Assembly (NCBI GenBank): GCA_963966185.1
Contig: CAWZYM010000319.1
Location: 62,001 to 126,000 of the forward strand
Length of the DNA: 64,000 nt
Direction: 5' to 3'
From: Rhabditoides inermis
Lineage: Eukaryota > Nematoda > Chromadorea > Rhabditida > Rhabditidae
This document shows, piece by piece, positions 57,129-64,000 of the stretch. How positions within the stretch are numbered: the first letter of the stretch is position 1; the number at the start of each line of letters is the position of its first letter. The notes beneath the pieces were generated by a model. It was not told the origin of the DNA and ran no database searches. It saw nothing but the letters and a program-made list of their open reading frames with translations. Both the position numbers and the translations under genes were made by a program.

Positions 57129-58262
57129 GGAAAGGGGGGAGGAGGGGAAAAGAGAGGGTCAGAGTGTGAGAGAGACGAGAGAGACAAGAGAGAGAGGCGA
57201 CGTCCTAAATGAAAGTCCAAATGAAAATGAAGGGATGTGTGTCTCGTCTAGACTAGATGAAATGATGGCAAGCATTTCAGTGACGTTCCATATGAGAGTA
57301 TTTCACTTTTCGAATTGTTGTGTCTTTCAATATGTTTCGAACTGTAACAGCATCTTCCTTTTTCCAGCGCTCGATCTAATCTGATGAGAGAAAAAAAAAT
57401 CACGTGTGTATACATGTATACAATACGTCTCAAGCTATTCTAATATACCACATAGCTTGAATGGTGATCAATTGGTTCTCCTTTCTTAAGAACATCATAT
57501 TCCATTTTGCAGCTCTCGATCTAAATTGAACGAAAAAATAACTCACGCTTGTATAAATGCGCACAATACGTTTCAAGCTGTTTTAATACAAGTAGACCGG
57601 GAACGGTGATCAATGCCCAGCAAAATAGACGAAAAATTAGTATCAATAGACTTGTTATCAATAGGTATCAACAAGCTTGGCCTACTTGTTTACTGTATAT
57701 AGAGCATCATCTTTCATGTTGCAGCTCTCGATCTGTTCTGACAAAATCTTTTAGTATTCCTGTATGTTTTAAACACATTTCAATCGAAGACAGTGTATGA
57801 TTACGAAAACGCTATATCTATGGAGCATCGTCTTCCATCTTTCCTCTTTGCAGCTCTCGATCTGCTCCGACCGTCCGGAAGCCACCATCGGCTACGCTGA
57901 GGCGAAGCCGGGAGTGACCTGCGAGTACAAGACCGGACAGACACTCATCATTCCACCCGGTTCGTGATGCTCACCTTGTTTGTTTGTTGTTTACTTTGTT
58001 TTCATCTTATTGGGCTGCATTGTGTTGTTTATGATTTCTTTCCACTACCTTATAGTCGGATTGGATCCTATATGCCATTCGTGAGATTTCACATGTTGTG
58101 CAGTTTTGTGCTACACAACGTGTAAGTCTTCAAATATCCAAAACGCTTTCAAAAGAAAGAACGGATGGCATATAGGATCCAATCCAACTATATTATTGCG
58201 AGATTGACATGCGAGACAAACAAGCGGGATTTGGGTAGTTTCCTTGGAGAGGGTGAGGGAAG

Positions 58263-58315
<53 letters not shown>

Positions 58316-58502
58316 GGGGGAGAGAGAGCGTCCAGATTGTGTCATGAGACATACCAAAACAAGCATATCTCGACATTCATCTCCGCTCGCTGTGTGATGT
58401 GCAGAGACATTCATGGACAACCCAGAATCACAGAAAGAGAGAAACATAGACGAATGGGTAAGAACGCTATTGTTTTGTCGTTGCGACACTAGAGAGAGTT
58501 GC

Positions 58503-58543
<41 letters not shown>

Positions 58544-59009
58544 CTCTCTCTCTCTCTCCTCTTTCTCTCGCTTCTCTCTCTTTCAGACCACGTTTCCCAT
58601 ACACATCACCCCATTTGTCACTGGCGCAAGTGAAACCCTATGGCATTACTCAAACTCACGCACAAAGCTCCCCCTTATTCATAACGAATTCCGCAAAAAA
58701 AGCCCTCCGTTCTCTCTCTCTCTCTCTCTCGTTCTCCCCCCTCTCTCCCCGCCTCTCTCTCTTTCGTCAGGAACGTAGGTCGTTGGCCGAGAGACGGAAT
58801 CTAAATCGTTCATTAGAGCGCGCAATGTATTCTGGGAAACGCTTCGCCAACGTCGAATTTATGGGATCCTAATTTCGACGTTATTTTATGTTGAAGCTTG
58901 AAGAAAAAAGGGGGAGAGAAAGAGGAGAAGATAAAATAACACGAGATGATTGGATGCGGTGGATGCAATTATGCGGAGGAAGACAGAGGAAAAGGGAGGA
59001 GAGAGAGGG

Positions 59010-59049
<40 letters not shown>

Positions 59050-60022
59050 AAAAAGAGGGGGAGAGAGAATCGGTTGTTTATCTCTCACCGAGTCTGTGGA
59101 AATGTTTCTCAGGGTTCCGAGATTCTTCCGTTGACAGTCTGAAATCTCAAAAAAAAAACCTCTCTAAAGTTCATCCCACGTTCACTTTTGTTATGTCGTC
59201 GCGTTGTTCTTTTGAAAGTGAAGCAGTTCTAGAGTTCTTCTGTACATGAACTACAACTCGTAGTAGAAACGATGTTGTATAAGAGTTTAAAAAAAAGTTA
59301 ATTGTTTAACGTTCTAGTTGTAGGGAAATCTATTTTCAGACTAATCTTTTACATGCTTGGGGTGACTCTGACTAGATTCTGAATGATTCTGAAAACGTCT
59401 GATAACATTGTTCTCCTTGTGACTCACATATTCTTCCTTCTGTTAAAAAAAAGTTTTGACAAAGGTGTCCTCTAACTCACTGCTCACTGCTTGCGGCTGG
59501 GTGTTGAATGATTCTGTGAGAACGTAGTCCCAGTTCACTTTTGATTCAGCCATTGCAGGCCTGGTGCCGAAATCGGACTAGAAATTTAATGATTCTGGCA
59601 ACGCAACGTTGTTCCTCACTTTACTCGCCAATCTTTCCCTGTAGCGAGGGACGTTTTGAATATAGGTTCCGAAAACACGGTCCTTCTCCTTCTGTCCTTT
59701 CTTGCCAACCTGGCGCCGAACACTGACTAAGCTCTAAAGGAATCTGAAAACAGTGTCCTTTCTTTAAAAAAAACCTGACTGAATATCCCATTATTATTAT
59801 CGTGAAAACTCCTCCCTCCTGATTCTCTTCACCCAATTTCCTTTGCAGGCCTCGTGCCCGACCCGTCATGGCACGTGATCTGCTACCGGATGGAGGGCGG
59901 CTGCGAGTCGTGTCGACTGGCAGCTCTGTGCGCAAACGACCTCAGCGCCGCGTGTGCGCAGGTGCGGTTCTCCTTCTCTCCCTGTCTCTGTCTCTCTCTA
60001 TCTCTATATCGCTCTCTCTGTC

Positions 60023-60069
<47 letters not shown>

Positions 60070-60723
60070 ATGTCTCTCACTCCCTTCCTCCCGCCCTCAC
60101 TCCCTCTCCCTTTCTCTCTCTCTCTCTTTTGCTTATTTGTTCTTTTCAGATCACGATCATTGGCTCTGCGTCGGCGGCTTCAAATGACACGATCAACTAC
60201 TGGGTGCAGGTATCGGAATTGTTTTTTTTTGTTTTAAAGCATGTTTCAAGTTGCACTCATATATAGGGGTGATGTTGCGCCATCAATGTTTTGTCTGGGC
60301 GGTAAATTTTTATCACCATTTCGAAAGAGATTCTGTACGTTTTGGAACTGACAGCGGAACACATTGATGAGTGTTTGTGTACTTTGGTCTCGGTTATACA
60401 ATGTTTCCGAATCTAGTAAATCTCCGATGCGAAATAAAAATGTGAACAAGCCGTGTATGTTCAGCTCGGCTCGGACTACCCGTTCGCTGCCGCGTCTCGC
60501 GTCGAGCTGACAGCCACCAGCCAGCGGACAAAGGAGGTCGTCGTGTCCAAGACCATTCCCGCGCAGGTGAGGGAGGGTTGGTCAGTAGCATAGGCCGTGG
60601 TGAGGCGGTAGACGTTTGCAGCATTCTTGCAAGAGAGGAAGAAAGAGGGAGGAGGGAGCAATGAGAGAGAGAATGAGAGAGAGGGGGGAAGAGAGAGGGG
60701 GGGGAGAGAGAGAGAGAGAGAAG

Positions 60724-60755
<32 letters not shown>

Positions 60756-61296
60756 CTTGCAGGCCGGCAAGAAGACAGTCGTCCCGCTGCCCGACCTCTC
60801 CCCCGCCGAGTGGTACGTGGTGCGGCGGTGTCTAGTGAGTTTCTTTTTCCGTTCTATTTACATCTTATCTACTATTCGAATGATAACCCTAATTGGTAGG
60901 ATGAGACAGTCTAAGGAAGGAACCCTTGCTCTTGATTGTATGAGCTGGTCCTCTAAGAACCCCCCACGGGCAGCCCACGCACTTGTGGTGGCAGATTTTG
61001 ATGTAATTAAGCACCTAAACACAACTTTTTACGCTGAATCCGAATATGACTATAACTTTTTAAAGTAGCACTTTGAAGGGGATTTGGCCCCGCACCGAAT
61101 AGACTACCCTTGAAAACCACCTGTGTGAGATGGTGCCTTGCAGGTGGTCGACCTTCCCCCGTCCCTCACCACCGCGCACTCTTTCGCGGCCGACGGCCAC
61201 CGGCTGTGCACGGAGGAGGCGTTCCGAACGGCCGCCAACTCGGCCGCCCTCACCTCCCTCCTCACTGTGGTCGTCATGCTACTGCTGCTCTGCTAG
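55857..61296 (+). CDS. Secreted, probably GPI-anchored protein, 284 residues
   Basis: Eight exons, all in phase: 55857-55967, 56497-56634, 57854-57959, 59849-59961, 60150-60209, 60465-60566, 60763-60834 and 61144-61296. The N-terminus MARPPVLLLLCISASLAATC is a signal peptide. The C-terminus ends LTSLLTVVVMLLLLC with no cytoplasmic tail, preceded by small residues (AANSAA), as for GPI attachment. The ectodomain has about 14 cysteines, including VCCNVSSVDVWAFANSSASN and ICYRMEGGCESCRLAALC; NVS, NSS, NFT and NDT are potential N-glycosylation sites. I recognise no domain; it is possibly nematode-specific. Introns are long and hold GA/CT tracts and tandem acceptor copies before exon 3. Confidence 0.8.
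57340..57853 (+). repeat. Tandem decayed copies of the exon 3 acceptor junction
   Basis: The true junction tttgcag/CTCTCGATCTGCTCC (AG at 57852-57853) is preceded by tttccagcgctcgatctaat (AG 57366-57367), ttttgcagctctcgatctaa (57511-57512) and gttgcagctctcgatctgtt (57723-57724). Spacings are 145, 212 and 129 bp. Flanking intron sequence is also duplicated (acaatacgtctcaagct versus acaatacgtttcaagct). The third copy still reads LSICSDKIF before a stop, parallel to LSICSDRPE in the real exon. The earlier copies hit a stop after four codons. Confidence 0.85.
58260..59070. repeat. Cluster of GA and CT microsatellites in one intron
   Basis: (GA)n at 58265-58330, (CT)n at 58506-58585 and 58710-58765, and (GA)n at 58985-59070, all within the intron between 57959 and 59849. 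Opposite-strand runs could pair into hairpins in the transcript. Confidence 0.9.
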
Positions 61297-61949
61297 ACGA
61301 TGACCGGACCCTTCCAGCTCGGTCATCCTGCTAGACAATGATGTCTGACTTCTGCTTCCCTTTGCCTCCACTGAACGGGTCCTTCTCCCTATGTATAAGA
61401 GTATAAGCTGTGTTCCCGTTGCCGGTACGCCGTCGATTCACGATTGTGATCATCTCCCAGAGTTGTGTTGTTGTTTTTTTTTGTGTGAAGAGGATTTATT
61501 TATTTGATAATAAAGGTCTTTTTGAATGTGATCATTGTCAAAGTAAAGGGTTACGTTATGACCTCACATGACTCATGAGCATAATTTTACCAACTCACTC
61601 CACTCGCCTATTAGGGTTACGATATGAGGATACCTTTATCTACTACCTTTGCTTAGGACTACGATAGGAGAATACCACTTTCTTTATCAAAAATCTAATT
61701 CTGTATTTGTTTTTACTATTTTGTTACAAGCTCCAATGGTCGCTCATTGCGGTGTTTAGTCGATGGTTTCCCGCGCGATCTGCCCGACTCCGCCCATTGC
61801 TCGAGTCAGCCGTTTTTCCTAGAATTTTCTCGTTTTTGTTGATCTTTGGTGATTTGTAATTGATTGCTTATGTCTGGTTCGTAAACAAGTAAGAATGATG
61901 ACGTCATACATCTTCAGGTAACCCCGCTTCGGCTCGCTCGTGGTGGAAG
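61297..61949 (+). other. Intergenic, short; trans-splice-type acceptor near 61916
   Basis: Contains the 3-prime UTR of the upstream gene and the start region of the next. A catcttcag acceptor about 30 bases before the ATG at 61950 suggests spliced-leader addition. Gene spacing (653 bp) is larger than in typical nematode operons. Confidence 0.5.
61509..61514 (+). terminator. Polyadenylation signal AATAAA
   Basis: AATAAA about 213 bases after the stop codon of the GPI-type gene, in an AT-rich context, followed by ggtctttttgaatgtg. Confidence 0.6.
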
Positions 61950-63435
61950 ATGGGCAAGCACAACAAGTCTATTGCCAGCAAGCTCGCACATGCGGTTAGT
62001 GATTTGTTGATTGCAAAAATGCAAGAAATTGCTTTATATATCATATTACGAAGCCGAGCTTAAATTTGTGAATATGTAATGCCTTTGAATCGACTGTGCA
62101 CTGCTGAACCTTATACGAACACATGGTGAGACTTGTAAAAGTATTGTGGTACCAGAATTTGTAGCAAGTTCGTGACCAATTGATTAGACTGTAGTTTTAG
62201 TTTACCGATGAAGTATTGTATCTTAACGATAATCCTCATATATTAGTGTTCAAACAAGCTACGTGTATTGGCTGATGGCTGAAACATATCTGAACATGGT
62301 TGGATGAGATTTGAGATATTCATCTGCAACTGACCCCCGCCCTTGCAGCCGCTGCCTCTGGACCGGCAGCGCTCTCGCTCGATCGGAGATGTTCTCTTCA
62401 CTCCCGCAGACAGACGACACGAGGACCTGTGAGTGTGTTACCGGTGTCTTGGTGTACTGTCGCCTTCCTCAAAGTACATCATTACAAGTACATCATTACA
62501 TCACTCCATCCACCCTCGTCTACTGTCTACTGCCTAGAAGCTGGCTCACGAGTGTCGAAAAGGACACTCAGATCTGAGATCCAAGCGTAGTTTGTCGTGA
62601 CTATTGTTTGTTGAGCTATGGGCAACCCAACCGGGCAGAGGGACATTAGCGAGCGAGTTAGAGACGTGGGATGTGAGTAGTGAGTTTTTGTAGCATTTCA
62701 AAAATCAACCACATAAAGGTTTCATGGTCCAGGGTATCCGCTCTCTAATTTTTTTCGAATTAATTGGAATACGCATCTGATGTCGCAAACACTAGTTTTA
62801 CGTTTCACACCCAGCATGCATTGACCATTATTCTTCTCCCACAATTCCGACTGTTCAAAAAGAACGATGAGTATCGAACAACAATCAAGACAATGTCTCC
62901 AGGTACAACTCTGTGGATAACCTCTCGTTACTCGGTATCAAACAGTTATCAACACCGTTTCTTTCAAGTACAAATTGCTAGCGAATCTCTGGTTACTTGC
63001 TATCAAACATTAATCACCATTCTCTGCGGGTACAACTCTGTGGATAACATATCGTTACTTGGTATCCCACACCAACCACCACTCTCTCCAGGTACAACTC
63101 CGTGGCCAATCTCTCGGTGGCGGTAGACTTCCCCGACCGGCGGCTGGCGGCGCAGGCCGGGCTGCCCACACTGCGCGCCTCTGATGGGGGACTGCTCGAC
63201 AGACAGTGGGCTGATGAGGGGTGGGTGGGGCTACTTACTTTGTCTTTATCTCATTCCAGATATAGATATTCTCCGATAGATAGTGATAACGTGATTGCTC
63301 AGGTGATGAGTAGTGTGATTGATTGATTGATTGATTGCGTCTGAACCGTCTCCCCGTTGCAGTGAGGTGGAGCAGTCTCGGGCGTATGGCTTCCAGCGGA
63401 CGGACGCCAAGAGGGGCTGGATGAGAGCAGGAGAT
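61950..63435 (+). CDS. Unrecognised protein, first four exons (continues past the window)
   Basis: Exons 61950-61994, 62349-62428, 63092-63220 and 63363-63435 join in phase for 109 codons, with a donor gtgcgg at the end; later exons must lie beyond 64000. It begins MGKHNKSIASKLAHAPLPLD and continues with RSRSIGDVLFTPADRRHEDL, SVANLSVAVDFPDRRLAAQA and GFQRTDAKRGWMRAGD. There is no signal peptide or membrane segment, so a cytosolic or nuclear role is likely. I do not recognise the family. The intron before exon 3 holds tandem acceptor copies. Confidence 0.65.
62880..63091 (+). repeat. Tandem decayed copies of the exon 3 acceptor junction
   Basis: The real junction ctctccag/GTACAACTCCGTGG (AG 63090-63091) is preceded by tgtctccaggtacaactctg (AG 62901-62902), tctttcaagtacaaattgct (62967-62968) and ctctgcgggtacaactctgt (near 63028, AG lost). 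Spacings are about 61-66 bp. Each copy also repeats tggtatc/cggtatcaaaca and taatcaccat-like intron sequence. Confidence 0.88.
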
Positions 63436-63839
63436 GTGCGGTGTTTGTTTATCAGCATCTTTCCGACTTTATCAGTAGTTTCCGATTGCTAGCGATCTAG
63501 CGCGCTTGTTTGTTCGTTTATCAGCCTCTACGACATATAATAGGGTAGTATACACTATCGTACTGTGAGGGAATTGAGGGTCGAGGGATGCGCGGTGATG
63601 TGCGTGCGATATTTTATTCGTTTGATAGTTTGATCTTTTGATTATGATACGGCGATGTGGATGGTTTTCTATTTTATTTATCAGTGTTCCTTCAACTATT
63701 GAAAAAACAGTGGCTGATTAGACTCTTTTTTATCCGTTACGTTTAAGAAATATACTCCGTGATAGTATGTTTTTGTAGATTTAGTACTTAATTGTTTATG
63801 CGATAATGTACATTGGTAACATGCTATAACCAAACAAAA
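63436..63839 (+). other. Intron sequence, no exon seen
   Basis: AT-rich sequence after the donor at 63436. It is inferred to be intronic because the reading frame is still open at the donor and no stop has been reached. Confidence 0.45.
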
Positions 63840-64000
63840 ATATAGTGGGCCCGCAAATGAGTTCCGATCTTTTGACGAGAGACATTAGGGTGGTTAGACA
63901 GCGATCAAAACCCTTTGGATGATGTTTTCAATTTGACAAAATTTTGCGATAATACCCTAGATCGAACCCTCGAACCGCTGCTTGATGAGCGAGAGCGTTA
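63840..64000 (-). mobile_element. tRNA-derived SINE, copy 3 (cut by the window edge)
   Basis: Minus-strand copy of the SINE at 2761 and 36665: tatagtgggcccgcaaatga, gagacattagggtggttaga, aatttgacaaaattttgcg and the B-box region atcgaaccctcgaac. It is more diverged than the other two, and the tRNA-like head is cut off at 64000. Confidence 0.85.

Overview
This is a eukaryotic, very probably nematode, genomic window. The evidence is multi-exon genes with many short GT-AG (and two GC-AG) introns, a nematode-type serpentine chemoreceptor, a cuticlin-type ZP protein, a Dishevelled gene, and several genes whose start codon sits just after a pyrimidine-AG acceptor, as expected for spliced-leader trans-splicing. 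I cannot name the species; the intron style (acceptors mostly tgcag or ttcag, large repeat-filled introns) is not classic Caenorhabditis.

Positions 1-22,000 are repeat-rich. They hold fold-back elements, tRNA-derived SINE-like elements, a 178-bp satellite carried inside a dispersed composite repeat (three sites), a second satellite of 179 bp, and an approximately 0.8-kb segmental duplication whose second copy was later hit by a 1.3-kb LTR element and a small inverted-repeat element. Gene content here is a truncated RING-CH (MARCH-like) fragment, a ubiquitin-protease-like gene (-), and decayed chemoreceptor genes (-).

Positions 23,800-29,000 hold a complete 19-exon BTB-BACK-Kelch gene (+), followed by LINE fragments and a histone H4 pseudogene. 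Positions 29,000-37,000 hold a 12-exon secreted cysteine-rich protein (-), more SINE-like repeats and a small putatively lipidated protein (-). Positions 37,700-48,100 are a Dishevelled gene (-; DIX, PDZ and DEP in order, 23 exons all in phase, first exon not found). Positions 48,500-54,000 hold a secreted Tyr/Pro/Gly-rich protein (-) and a short ZP-domain protein that has only the C-terminal half of the domain (-). Positions 55,800-61,300 hold an eight-exon secreted, probably GPI-anchored protein (+). The window ends inside an unrecognised gene (+) that starts at 61,950.

Themes: (i) several introns contain tandem, decaying copies of the neighbouring exon-intron junction; (ii) the 9-mer TACGTTTCA/TGAAACGTA occurs about 30 times, mostly in introns, against roughly 0.5 expected; (iii) GA/CT microsatellites repeatedly sit directly against splice sites. 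The genes do not form an operon. Dishevelled (Wnt/polarity signalling), the ZP protein and the other secreted proteins are each best read as single transcription units.
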